From Sphingomonas sp. Leaf407 (lineage in GTDB: Bacteria > Pseudomonadota > Alphaproteobacteria > Sphingomonadales > Sphingomonadaceae), in contig NZ_LMQO01000005.1 in assembly GCF_001425385.1 (NCBI RefSeq), positions 236,094 through 300,093 on the forward strand: a stretch of 64,000 nucleotides of DNA. Direction: 5' to 3'. Below are positions 37,349 through 47,205 of the stretch, piece by piece (within the stretch, counting starts at the first letter, position 1; each line of letters starts with the position of its first letter). The translations under genes were made by a program, and so were the position numbers. The notes under the pieces were generated by a model, which saw nothing but the letters and a program-made list of their open reading frames with translations, made no database searches and was not told where the DNA came from.

Positions 37349-38122
37349 TCAAACCCCGATCCACCCCCGCAACGGATTGCCCGGATCGGCGACCAGCTTC
37401 ACCGTCAGCGCCAGCGACAGCACGACCAGCAGCGGCCGGATCGCCCGCCCGCCCCAGCGGATCGCGAGCCGCGCGCCGAGCTGCCCGCCCGCGACGCTCG
37501 CCACCGCCATCGCCAGGCCCAGCCCCCACCAAACCGCCCCGCCCATGACCAGCACCGCCAGCCCGGCGAGGTTGCTGGCAAGATTGAGCAGCTTGGTATG
37601 CGCCACCGCCCGCGTCGCGCCCAATCCGGCGGCGGTGACGAGCAGCAGCGTGAAGAACGATCCGGTGCCCGGGCCGAAGAACCCGTCGTACAGCCCGATC
37701 CCGGCGACCGCGAGCAGCAGCCCGGCCGGTGCCAGACGCACATGGGTATCGACGTCGGACAGCCTCGGCCCGAACAGGAAATACCCCGCCATCGCGACCA
37801 GCAGGATCGGCAACAGCCCGGCAAGGAACGACGGATCGATCGTCTGCACCAGCGCCGCGCCGACCCCGGCTCCCGCGAACGAGGCAAGCGCGGGCCGCAT
37901 GAAACGCCGCACGTCGATCTGCCCGTCGCGCCAGAAGGCCCAGGCTGCACCCGCCGTCCCGCACGCGCTTTGCAGCTTGTTGGTGCCAAGCGCTGCGACC
38001 GGCGGCACCCCCGCCGCCAGCAGCGCGGGGATGGTGAGCAACCCGCCGCCGCCCGCCATGGCGTCGATCGTCCCGGCAACGAACGCCACCGCCATCAACG
38101 CGAGGATGCTCTGGAGATCCAT
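37349..38122 (-). CDS. TauE/SafE (TSUP) family permease
   Basis: 257 residues with about eight hydrophobic segments. AGTIDAMAGGGGLLTIPALL at the N terminus and GFFGPGTGSFFTLLLV in the second half are the two family repeats. Members export or import sulfur-containing organic anions such as sulfite or sulfoacetate. No sulfur gene lies nearby, so the substrate is open. It converges with the small exported protein gene and is followed upstream by a family A repeat. Confidence 0.9.
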   Translation of the reverse strand: MDLQSILALMAVAFVAGTIDAMAGGGGLLTIPALLAAGVPPVAALGTNKLQSACGTAGAAWAFWRDGQIDVRRFMRPALASFAGAGVGAALVQTIDPSFLAGLLPILLVAMAGYFLFGPRLSDVDTHVRLAPAGLLLAVAGIGLYDGFFGPGTGSFFTLLLVTAAGLGATRAVAHTKLLNLASNLAGLAVLVMGGAVWWGLGLAMAVASVAGGQLGARLAIRWGGRAIRPLLVVLSLALTVKLVADPGNPLRGWIGV

Positions 38123-38167
38123 CGCCGCCGCCTACCCGATGGGGTGTGGGACGCATAGGGGGCTATC

Positions 38168-38276
38168 TCTCCCCTCCCTGACAAGGGAGGGGTCGGGGGT
38201 GGGTAGGCTTGGGGCGGGCGTGCCGCTCCCGCATGGGACGACCCACCCCCAGCCCCTCCCTTGTCAGGGAGGGGAG
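38168..38276. repeat. Family A inverted repeat, copy 5
   Basis: Arms CTCCCCTCCCTGACAAGGG (38169-38187) and CCCTTGTCAGGGAGGGGAG (38257-38275) lie between the TSUP permease gene and the tmRNA gene. It follows the 3' side of ssrA and could contribute to ending its transcript. Confidence 0.85.
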
Positions 38277-38389
38277 CTTCAGGTGGCGGAGGTAACGCGA
38301 ATATCGGGTGGGGAGCTTCTGTTGCCCGGTGCCCCCCGTACCGCTGGAATCCGATTCTGTTGCCCGGTTCGGTCCAACCGCGCTATTTT

Positions 38390-38653
38390 AGAGTAACTTC
38401 AGGCCGTGAGGCCCTCAGTTACGCCGCAATCGCGAGTGCTTCGTTATCGTTGGCACTTGTGTGTATGGGCCGTTGCGGTGGTCCCATTCCGAGCGAAAAC
38501 AGCGCTTTTCAACACACGTCGATCCTGGTTCGGCCCCGTCAGAAACGGTGTCCAGAAACACCACCTTATGGTGGAGCCGCCGGGTACTGCCCCCGGGTCC
38601 GCTGCGTCTATTGCACGCCGCAGTTTATCGCCATAGCCGGCTGGAAGCCGACG
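38390..38653 (-). ncRNA. ssrA: Permuted two-piece tmRNA (SsrA)
   Basis: On the minus strand the acceptor piece comes first and ends GGCGGCTCCACCA, with CCA finishing at 38569 after a T-arm-like GGACCCGGGGGCAGTACCC. A spacer of about 31 nt follows. The coding piece then starts GGGGCCGAACCAGGATCGAC at 38537, whose GGGGCC pairs with GGCTCC of the acceptor. The tag frame at 38454-38419 reads ANDNEALAIAA then TAA, followed by a GTAACT/AGTTAC helix. This is the circularly permuted alphaproteobacterial form, which rescues stalled ribosomes with SmpB. The outer ends are estimates. Confidence 0.93.
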
Positions 38654-38659
38654 GACAGG

Positions 38660-38688
38660 GATATAGGCGCATCGACGGCGTTTGAAAA
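38660..38688 (-). promoter_or_regulatory. Candidate ssrA promoter
   Basis: On the minus strand TTTTCA (38688-38683), a 17-nt spacer and TATATC (38665-38660) precede the acceptor piece. This would start transcription close to 38653. It lies in the leader of the plus-strand Rrf2 gene, so the two promoters diverge within about 80 bp. Confidence 0.5.
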
Positions 38689-38737
38689 GAAGCGGACTTT
38701 CCTTGTTGGCACACAAGTGGCATGGGCAGGGGCGACC

Positions 38738-39169
38738 ATGCTTACCCAGCGTTCCCGCTATGCGCTGCGCGCCATGCTGTTCCTCGCCGAACAGCCCGCG
38801 GGCGAGGCACCGATGCCGATGCACCGGATCGCCACCGCCGCCACCGTGCCGCGCAAGTTCCTCGAACTAATCCTCGCCGACCTGCGCGAAGCGGGGTTCC
38901 TCCATTCGACGCGCGGCAAGGCGGGCGGATACCATCTCGCGCGGCCCGCGCATCTGATCTCGCTCGGCGAGATCATCCGCGTGATCGAAGGGCCGCTGGC
39001 GCTGGTGCCCTGCGTCAGCCGCACCGCCTATCGCCCGTGTGGCGATTGCAAGGACGAGGCGTCGTGCGCCATCCGCCTCGCGATGGCGCGGGTCCGCGAC
39101 GAAACCGCGCGGATTCTCGATGGTACCAGCCTCGCCATGGCCGCAGCACAGGAACTGGCGGCGGCGTAA
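38738..39169 (+). CDS. Rrf2-family transcriptional regulator
   Basis: 143 residues. The winged helix reads LTQRSRYALRAMLFLAEQPA with RIATAATVPRKFLELILADL, followed by the wing LHSTRGKAGGYHLARPA. Cysteines in VPCVSRTAYRPCGDCKDEASC-like order (residues about 90-108) could hold an Fe-S cluster as in IscR and NsrR. The start at 38738 follows GGGGCGACC; the frame upstream crosses ssrA antisense and is not coding. Its targets are unknown. Confidence 0.88.
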   Translation: MLTQRSRYALRAMLFLAEQPAGEAPMPMHRIATAATVPRKFLELILADLREAGFLHSTRGKAGGYHLARPAHLISLGEIIRVIEGPLALVPCVSRTAYRPCGDCKDEASCAIRLAMARVRDETARILDGTSLAMAAAQELAAA

Positions 39170-39220
39170 CCTTGCCAGCCTTGCGCCGCGCGATAGACTG
39201 GCGGGCAGGGGGATGATTCG

Positions 39221-39706
39221 ATGGCCTATGACGAACGGGCGTTGCGCGGCGTGGGCGGCTGGCTCGCGCTGCTGATCGTGTTGCTTGGGATATTGTCACC
39301 GCTGCGCACGGTTTTCGAGGCGATCAACCTCTGGTCGCTCGAGCCGGGGCAACTCGGCGAGGATACCGACATCCTGCCGTTCCAACTCGTCGAGACGGCG
39401 GTGATCCTCGTCAAGCTCGCCGGTTCGTTCTACATCGCATGGCGGCTCTACGCCGTCCACCGCCCGGAAACGGTGCGGATCGCCGTCCGTGGCCTCTGGC
39501 TGCTGACGATCGTGCTGTCGCTGGTCGAGATCATCCTGGTGACGATCGTGACCGGCATGTCGATCGGCGCGCTGCTCGGGCGCAGCATCCTCATACTGGC
39601 GCAAGGAGTGATCTTCGCCGGACTGTGGACCGCCTATCTGCTGCGCTCGCGCCGCGTCGCCAACACCTATACCCCGGACTACGACAGCGCCGACGTATTC
39701 GCCTGA
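39221..39706 (+). CDS. DUF2569 family membrane protein
   Basis: 161 residues with four hydrophobic segments. The N-terminal RGVGGWLALLIVLLGILSP is the DUF2569 signature, in which GGWL is conserved. There are no catalytic motifs. It reads in the same direction as the Rrf2 gene, 51 nt behind, and may be cotranscribed. Function unknown. Confidence 0.82.
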   Translation: MAYDERALRGVGGWLALLIVLLGILSPLRTVFEAINLWSLEPGQLGEDTDILPFQLVETAVILVKLAGSFYIAWRLYAVHRPETVRIAVRGLWLLTIVLSLVEIILVTIVTGMSIGALLGRSILILAQGVIFAGLWTAYLLRSRRVANTYTPDYDSADVFA

Positions 39707-39820
39707 GGCGTGCGTCGAAACGACGTTCGCTTTTTCCGCTCCAGCGAAGGGTGCAGGTCGCCAAGGCTCCAGCCGAAGCTCGACCGTAGCTGGCGTCTGA
39801 TCCATCCCGTTTGAACCAGG

Positions 39821-39904
39821 CGTCATCCCAGCGAAGGCTGGGATCTCCCGGTGATGACGCACGGCAGAAGCCGCTTGAGGCCCCAGCCTTCGCTGGGGCG
39901 ACGC
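39821..39904. repeat. Family C inverted repeat, copy 2
   Basis: GTCATCCCAGCGAAGGCTGG (39822-39841) and CCCCAGCCTTCGCTGGGGCG (39882-39901) match the copy at 32.3 kb closely, including the TCTCCCGGTGAT stretch between them. It is part of the 529-bp gene-free stretch 39707-40235. The remainder of that stretch holds a family D pair and no gene. Confidence 0.85.
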
Positions 39905-39975
39905 CTTTGGTCAGGTGGGGATCGACATTCAGCTATTCCGGTGCAGTTCGTAGTCGAAAACGTCATCCTCCTTCG

Positions 39976-40084
39976 TCGCCCCGGACTTGTTCCGGGGTCC
40001 ACCTGACCGCAAACGCTGTCGCAAGTGTCTCGAGCGGCATCGATCGCTGCACGGTGGACCCCGGAACCAGTCCGGGGTGACGGA
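39976..40084. repeat. Family D inverted repeat, copy 1
   Basis: CGCCCCGGACTTGTTCCGGG (39977-39996) and CCCCGGAACCAGTCCGGGGT (40059-40078) are inverted copies, each with an internal CCCCGGA/TCCGGGG palindrome. They enclose about 60 nt. The family recurs at 46159 and 46420. Confidence 0.85.
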
Positions 40085-40235
40085 AATGGTCGTTGCTGGC
40101 GTCACGGCCGACGGAATGTCGATCGGCCCTGGACGAATCAACCTTCGGCTCCCCGACTGCCGCCGCCAAGCCGCCTCGACGTCGTGATGCCTGCTTGATA
40201 CAGCGCGCAAACGGCGACGAACGAGGGAGGAACGC

Positions 40236-41384
40236 ATGACGGCGCACCAGTCCGCGGCCCCGCGCGTGCTGCATGTCATCACCCATCTCGCCATGGGCGG
40301 CGCGGAAAATGTCGCGCTCGGCCTGATCGATTCGCTGCGCGACGACATCGACTTCGCGCTGTTCGCGGTCATCGACCATGCCGAACCGGGGCCGGTGGGG
40401 CAGGCGATGGCCGCGCGGCTGACCGACTGGGGCGTGCCCTTTGCCTTCGGCACGCGGCGCGGCTTCAAATCGGGCGGGGTGGTGCAGGCGGCGTGGCGGC
40501 TGGCGCGGATGGTCCGGCGCTTCCGGCCCGACGTCATCCACGTCCACACCGAGATCCCCGAACTGACGCTGGCGATTGCGCACGTCCTGTCGCCTGCGGT
40601 GCGCGCCACGCCGATCCTGCGCACCGTCCACAACAGCGTGTTGTGGATCGACTGGGCCGGGATCGGCCGCTGGGTCACGCGGCGGCTGGCCGGGGCGCAG
40701 GCCGTCGCCGTCTCGCGCGCCGCCGCCGATGCCGACGCGGCGATCCTGCCCGGCCGCCCGCGGGCCGAGGTCGTCCATAACGGCATCGTGGCGCAGGCGG
40801 CACCCGCGCCGACTCCGCGCGACCCCTCGCCGCTGCGCATCCTCTTCGCCGGCCGGCTGGTCCATCAAAAGGGCGCCGACCTGCTCCCCGCGATCCTTGG
40901 CGAAGCCCATGCCCGCACCCCCCGCCGCGACGTGGCGGTGACGATCGCCGGCTCGGGCGACCTCGCCGACATGGTGGCGCGCGGCGTGGCCGGCATCGCG
41001 CCGGGCTGGACGATCGCGCTGACCGGGCCGATCGCCAACCTCGCCGCCCGCCTCACCGACCATGACATCGTCCTGCTGCCCTCGCGGTTCGAGGGGTTTC
41101 CGCTGCTCCCGGCCGAAGTGCTGATCGCCGGCGTGCCGCTCGTCACCACCATCGCCCCCGGCCTCGACGAGCTGCTGCCCGCCGACTATCCGTTCCATGC
41201 GGCATCGGGCGACGTCGCTACGCTCGGCCGCCTGCTGGCGCGCGTGATCGACGATCTGCCCGCCGCCCGCGCCGTCGCCGCCGGGCAGGGCAGGGTGATC
41301 GCCACCCGCTTCGATCCGGTCGTCATGGCCGCCGCCTATCGCGACCGGTATCGCCTGCCACTGGCTCCCCCGCCGGCGGCGTGA
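40236..41384 (+). CDS. Glycosyltransferase family 4
   Basis: 382 residues with the GT-B fold. The N-terminal VLHVITHLAMGGAENVALGL is the acceptor-side glycine-rich loop. The C-terminal half has ILFAGRLVHQKGADLL and the donor-binding segment SRFEGFPLLPAEVLIAGVPL with the E-x7-E motif. It precedes an O-antigen-ligase-like gene by 12 nt, so both likely act in cell-surface polysaccharide synthesis. The sugar is unknown. Confidence 0.9.
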   Translation: MTAHQSAAPRVLHVITHLAMGGAENVALGLIDSLRDDIDFALFAVIDHAEPGPVGQAMAARLTDWGVPFAFGTRRGFKSGGVVQAAWRLARMVRRFRPDVIHVHTEIPELTLAIAHVLSPAVRATPILRTVHNSVLWIDWAGIGRWVTRRLAGAQAVAVSRAAADADAAILPGRPRAEVVHNGIVAQAAPAPTPRDPSPLRILFAGRLVHQKGADLLPAILGEAHARTPRRDVAVTIAGSGDLADMVARGVAGIAPGWTIALTGPIANLAARLTDHDIVLLPSRFEGFPLLPAEVLIAGVPLVTTIAPGLDELLPADYPFHAASGDVATLGRLLARVIDDLPAARAVAAGQGRVIATRFDPVVMAAAYRDRYRLPLAPPPAA

Positions 41385-41396
41385 TAGGGCACGGCC

Positions 41397-42770
41397 ATGT
41401 ACCCGCCGGCCGATCGACTGCCCCGCCCCGCGCTCCGATCGCCGTCGACGGCGCGCCCCGGCCGTTCGGGCGGCGGCGTGTCCGTTACCATCGCCGCCAT
41501 CGCCTTCGTGCTGCTGCTGGCCGCGACGCTGGTCGGCGTGACCGCCTTTCAGGGCGGCGGCGACGCGGGAATCGGTCAGGCGACCGAGGCCGGCCTCGGC
41601 AACCAGTTGCTCTATGGCGGCATCTTCGTCCTGCTGCTGTTCGGCACCGGCCTTCGCAACCTGCGCACGATGCTGTGCGTGCCGTTCGGCGTCACGCTCC
41701 TGTTCGGGTATTGCTATCTTTCGACGCTGTGGGCGATCGATCCGGCGACCTCGTTCCGCCGCGTGACGCTGGTCGCGATGATGACGTGGATCACCTTTCG
41801 CAGCGTCGGCGAACTGGGGCCGGACCGCACGCTGCGCCTGTTGCGCCAATTCCTGCTGGTGTTGCTGGCCGTCAATTTCCTCGCGGTGTTCCTGCTGCCC
41901 GACGGCATCCACCGCAACCTGATTTCGGAAGAGGAAACCGTCATCGGGAGCTGGCGCGGGATCGTGTCGCACAAGAACCCGGCCGGGGCGATTACCGCGC
42001 TGACCATGGTGCTGTTCCTGTTCGACAATCGCCAGTTCTCGCGCGGCGTGACCATCGCCGTCGTTGCGGCAGCGGCGGTGTTCCTGTGGTTCACCCATTC
42101 CAAGACCTCGCAGGGGGTCGTCGTGCTGGCGATCCTCGCCGGCTGGGCGATCCGCCATCACGACGCCGACCGCCGCGTCGTGCTGGCGGGCATGCTGATG
42201 GTCGTCGCCACCCTCGCGCTGCTGCTCGTCTCGGCCAATATCGCCTTCATCGACGAGGTCGTGAACGATCCGAACGCGCTGACCGGCCGTGCCCAGATCT
42301 GGCCGCCGCTGATCGACTATGTTGGCCAGCATCCATGGACCGGCGCGGGGTTCCAGTCATTCTGGGCGATCGGCGACGCCAGCCCGATCTTTTCGCTGAC
42401 CTCCAGTTGGGTGTCGACCAACATCCAGCACGGCCACAACGGCTATCTCGACCTGCTCGTCACCATCGGCGTGCCCGGCACGCTGCTCGCGGTCGCCACG
42501 CTGATCGTGTGGCCGCTGCTGCGCCTGCTGTTCAGCCTGTCGATCGCCAAGCCGCGCCGCTCGCTGCTGCTCGCGATCATCCTGTTCTGCGCCGGACAGA
42601 ATATGGCGGAGACGACGATCCTCGCCGCCAGCTACGGCCATGTGTTCCTGATGATCGCGCTGGCGATCGTCTATCGCCAGTCGCAGGGCAGCGCCGGCCA
42701 GCACCACCAGCTCCGCCGCCGCGCGCTGCGCCTCCTCGGCCTGCGTCGCGCCGCCCGACCCGCGCGGTAG
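41397..42770 (+). CDS. O-antigen ligase / polysaccharide polymerase family protein
   Basis: 457 residues with about ten membrane segments and a central periplasmic loop. SHKNPAGAITALTMVLFLFD and WTGAGFQSFWAI fit the Wzy_C/O-antigen ligase domain; ExoQ-like proteins are the closest type I recognise. It is translated right after the GT4 gene. It may polymerise repeat units of an exopolysaccharide or ligate O antigen; the sequence does not decide. Confidence 0.87.
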   Translation: MYPPADRLPRPALRSPSTARPGRSGGGVSVTIAAIAFVLLLAATLVGVTAFQGGGDAGIGQATEAGLGNQLLYGGIFVLLLFGTGLRNLRTMLCVPFGVTLLFGYCYLSTLWAIDPATSFRRVTLVAMMTWITFRSVGELGPDRTLRLLRQFLLVLLAVNFLAVFLLPDGIHRNLISEEETVIGSWRGIVSHKNPAGAITALTMVLFLFDNRQFSRGVTIAVVAAAAVFLWFTHSKTSQGVVVLAILAGWAIRHHDADRRVVLAGMLMVVATLALLLVSANIAFIDEVVNDPNALTGRAQIWPPLIDYVGQHPWTGAGFQSFWAIGDASPIFSLTSSWVSTNIQHGHNGYLDLLVTIGVPGTLLAVATLIVWPLLRLLFSLSIAKPRRSLLLAIILFCAGQNMAETTILAASYGHVFLMIALAIVYRQSQGSAGQHHQLRRRALRLLGLRRAARPAR

Positions 42771-42806
42771 TTTCGCAATCGGCCCCTGCGCACCTACATC
42801 TGCTGC

Positions 42807-43862
42807 GTGCGCAAGATCATCCATGTCGACATGGACGCCTTCTACGCCTCGGTCGAACAGCGCGACGCCCCCGACCTCAAGGGGCAACCGGTCGCGGTCG
42901 GCGGATCGAGCGGGCGGGGCGTCGTCGCCGCCGCTTCCTACGAAGCGCGCCGCTTCGGCGTGCGCTCGGCGATGCCCTCGGTCACGGCGCTGCGGCGCTG
43001 CCCCGACCTGATCTTCGTCCGCCCCCGCTTCGAGGTGTACAAGGCGGTGAGCGCGCAGATCCGCGCGATCTTCCACGACTATACCGATCTGGTCGAACCG
43101 CTCTCGCTCGACGAAGCCTATCTCGACGTGACCGAAAACCGGCGTGGCCTGCCCAGCGCCACCGCCACCGCGCAGGAAATCCGCGCCCGCATCGCCGCCG
43201 ACACCGGCCTCACCGCCTCGGCGGGGATCAGCTACAACAAGTTCCTCGCCAAGCTCGCCTCGGACATGAACAAGCCCAACGGCCAGTGCGTCATTCCGCT
43301 GAAAGCCGGCCCGCGCGTCGTCGCCGCGCTGGAGGTGAAGCGCTTCCACGGCATCGGCCCGCGCACCGCCGAACGCATGGGGGCGCTCGGCATCCACACC
43401 GGTGCCGACCTCGCACGCTGGACCCTCGCCGACCTCACCCGCACCTTCGGCAAGGCCGGGCGCTGGTATCACGACATCGCGCGCGGAGAGGACGACCGCC
43501 CGGTCCGCCCCGACCGGGTGCGCAAGTCGTCCGGCTCCGAAACCACCTTCCACCACGACCTGACCGACCCCGACGCCATCGCCGAGCGCGTGCTGGCGAT
43601 GGCCGACGACGTGTGGGACTGGGTCGAGAAGACGCGGCAATACGGCCGCACCGTCACGGTAAAGGCCAAATACGCCGACTTCCGCATCGTCACGCGCAGC
43701 CGCACGCTGACCACCCCGGTCCGCGACCGTGCGACGCTCCACCGCACCGCGCTGGCGCTCATCGAAACGCTCTACCCGCTGCGCATGGGCCTGCGCCTCG
43801 TCGGCGTCACGCTGGCCGGCTTCGGCACCGGGGAACCCAGCGGCCAACTCGATCTGCTTTGA
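42807..43862 (+). CDS. dinB: DNA polymerase IV (Y family)
   Basis: 351 residues from GTG 42807. The catalytic acidic residues are in IIHVDMDAFYASVEQRD and EPLSLDEAYLDVTE; PSVTALRRCPDL is also conserved, and the little-finger domain follows. The final TGEPSGQLDLL resembles the clamp-binding QLxLF tail. The enzyme does translesion synthesis. It lies 36 nt after the polymerase/ligase gene; no LexA site was recognised upstream. Confidence 0.94.
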   Translation: MRKIIHVDMDAFYASVEQRDAPDLKGQPVAVGGSSGRGVVAAASYEARRFGVRSAMPSVTALRRCPDLIFVRPRFEVYKAVSAQIRAIFHDYTDLVEPLSLDEAYLDVTENRRGLPSATATAQEIRARIAADTGLTASAGISYNKFLAKLASDMNKPNGQCVIPLKAGPRVVAALEVKRFHGIGPRTAERMGALGIHTGADLARWTLADLTRTFGKAGRWYHDIARGEDDRPVRPDRVRKSSGSETTFHHDLTDPDAIAERVLAMADDVWDWVEKTRQYGRTVTVKAKYADFRIVTRSRTLTTPVRDRATLHRTALALIETLYPLRMGLRLVGVTLAGFGTGEPSGQLDLL

Positions 43863-43893
43863 CCAAACACCCCAACCCGCCTACAACCATCCG

Positions 43894-45866
<1,973 letters not shown>

Positions 45867-45924
45867 GGATGCTGCCCCCTCCTCGCGCGCAAGCGGGGAG
45901 GGGGCGACCCATCCCGCCCCAACC

Positions 45925-46190
45925 CGTCGCCCCAGCGCAGGCTGGGGCCGCAAGCGGCTCCTGCCCCGCAGGACCCGCGAGCGATTCTGGCCTGCGCCGG
46001 GAGGACGTCGGGTTCGGCGTGGACAGGTCAGGTCCCGAACGGGCGCGTCACCCGGCATCGGTCCACCCCGTCGCCCCGACGCGAACTGGTAGCAGGCGAA
46101 CCCGGCCCAGCCTGCCACCAGCGCGCCGCCTGCCGCAAGGCGACACGATCCGACCACCCGTCACCCCGGACTGGTTCCGGGGTCCACGGC
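45925..46190. repeat. Isolated single arms of repeat families C and D
   Basis: The gene-free stretch 45867-46599 (733 bp) begins with a lone family C-like hairpin CCCCAGCGCAGGCTGGGGC (45929-45947) and a lone family D arm CACCCCGGACTGGTTCCGGG (46162-46181). Between them I see only GC-rich sequence without a coding pattern. Confidence 0.65.
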
Positions 46191-46238
46191 ACCGCCAGCG
46201 ATGCGGTGGCAGTCCGATCGACCCACGTCGAAACGAAC

Positions 46239-46320
46239 GTCATCCCAGCGCAGGCTGGGATCTCCCGGAGCTGATGCGTGACAGGGGTCGCGGGAGGCCC
46301 CAGCCTTCGCTGGGGCGACG
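46239..46320. repeat. Family C inverted repeat, copy 3
   Basis: GTCATCCCAGCGCAGGCTGG (46239-46258) with CCCCAGCCTTCGCTGGGGCG (46299-46318). The first arm carries GCGCAG where the other copies have GCGAAG. Confidence 0.85.
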
Positions 46321-46419
46321 TTTCCGTGCAGGTGGATCAGACCCCGACAGGCCACGGGCGAACCCCGGTCCGCCGGCCATCCACGCGCGGCCCGCCGCAA
46401 GACGACCCGATTCCCCCAC

Positions 46420-46529
46420 CCGTCACCCCGGACCTGTTCCGGGGTCCACCGGGCGGCGCACGCCCGGGTCGCATCTCCAGCGCCATCGCCTGCGGAGCGG
46501 TGGACCCCGGAACAGGTCCGGGGTGACGA
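46420..46529. repeat. Family D inverted repeat, copy 3
   Basis: GTCACCCCGGACCTGTTCCG (46422-46441) pairs with GGAACAGGTCCGGGGTGACG (46509-46528), a near-perfect long-range inverted repeat. It ends about 30 nt before the terminator of the small minus-strand gene. Confidence 0.85.
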
Positions 46530-46559
46530 AGGGGAGGCATCCCTTCGCCGATACCAAAC

Positions 46560-46595
46560 GAAAAACGGGGCGGCACCGATGATGTGCCTCCCCGT
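46560..46595 (-). terminator. Intrinsic terminator of the 52-residue gene
   Basis: On the minus strand ACGGGG-A-GGCAC, a 7-nt loop and GTGCC-G-CCCCGT form a 12-position stem with one mismatch, followed by UUUUCGUUU. It begins 5 nt after the stop codon at 46600. Stem and tail are well formed. Confidence 0.85.
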
Positions 46596-46599
46596 CCGT

Positions 46600-46758
46600 T
46601 TAGGTATGCAACATCAACGTCCACTTCGTTGAAACGCCATCACACAATGGCATACGGCTGCCCTGTACGAATGTCGCTTCTCCAACGCCTTCGGAGCGCC
46701 AGATTCCAGTTGCCGGACAAAGTTTGCCGCTTTTGACGGTATGGCCAAGAGGGGTCAT
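46600..46758 (-). CDS. 52-residue conserved-looking small protein
   Basis: A frame from ATG 46758 to TAA 46600. The core reads VKSGKLCPATGIWRSEG, then VQGSRMPLCDG and a final TKWTLML. The layout of SG-x2-CP-x-TGIW, G-x-RMP-x-C and a late Trp looks like a compact beta fold, similar in outline to the small YjzC-type proteins. AAAGG lies 9 nt upstream, and a strong intrinsic terminator starts 5 nt after the stop, which strongly supports a real, separately transcribed gene. Codon use is less GC-biased than in neighbours. Function unknown. Confidence 0.65.
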   Translation of the reverse strand: MTPLGHTVKSGKLCPATGIWRSEGVGEATFVQGSRMPLCDGVSTKWTLMLHT

Positions 46759-46869
46759 CGTTCTTTACCTTTGTTGACGGCAACGCCGGGCGCGCGCGTT
46801 GACGCAAGGAACAAGGGCAACTAGGTTCTACTTGCGGTTGCAACGCAAAGTAGGCGCACGCCTGCATCG

Positions 46870-46901
46870 TGGGCCGGCACTCGCCAAAGCGCCGGCCCAC
46901 C
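46870..46901. other. Strong hairpin in a 447-bp gene-free stretch
   Basis: GTGGGCCGGC (46871-46880) and GCCGGCCCAC (46892-46901) make a perfect 10-bp stem. The stretch 46759-47205 is AT-richer than its surroundings. Besides this hairpin it holds the two CRISPR-repeat-like palindromes and no convincing gene. Confidence 0.6.
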
Positions 46902-46955
46902 ATGTTCAGGATTGGAACCACGATCTGATGACATATCGCGCTCCAAAAAATTGAA

Positions 46956-47046
46956 AATTCCCCGCGCATGCGGGGGAGCCGCATGTTCGTGCTGCAATAA
47001 CAACACGCGATATGGTCTATCCCCGCAGTTACGCACGGGGGAACGT
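46956..47046. repeat. Two CRISPR-repeat-like palindromes 61 nt apart
   Basis: TTCCCCGCGCATGCGGGGG (46958-46976) and TATCCCCGCAGTTACGCACG with GGGGAACG after it (47019-47045) resemble the stem of type I-E CRISPR repeats. Their centres are about 61 nt apart, the usual I-E repeat-plus-spacer length. They face opposite ways, differ from each other and are not followed by more copies. No cas gene is in the window, so this is not a working array. It may be a relic or chance similarity. Confidence 0.35.
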
Positions 47047-47205
47047 GTTCTGTCGTTCGCTATCGCAGGAACATAATGCGCAATAACACCCGATAGTTCA
47101 ACGGATTTTTGGCGAATAGCGGACTTTGGCATTTTTCTGGCAATAGTGGTTATTCTACAGAGGCTTAGCTGACAAGGAGGCGCATTGGCTTTCAGAGTCG
47201 GTCTC

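Noticed and set aside
38318..38368. Direct repeat TCTGTTGCCCGGT (38318-38330 and 38356-38368), also inverted near 34324
   Set aside because: Too short to call an element; one copy may be part of the tmRNA transcript end.
38261..38737. N-terminal extension of the Rrf2 gene
   Set aside because: The extension runs antisense through the tmRNA gene and lacks domain character; the winged helix starts at 38738.
46640..46984. 114-codon and 103-codon minus-strand frames at 46.6-47.1 kb
   Set aside because: No motif and Arg/Cys-rich composition; one overlaps the better-supported 52-residue gene in another frame.
46956..47046. A functional CRISPR array
   Set aside because: Only two divergent, oppositely oriented repeat-like stems and no cas genes; listed as a weak repeat feature instead.
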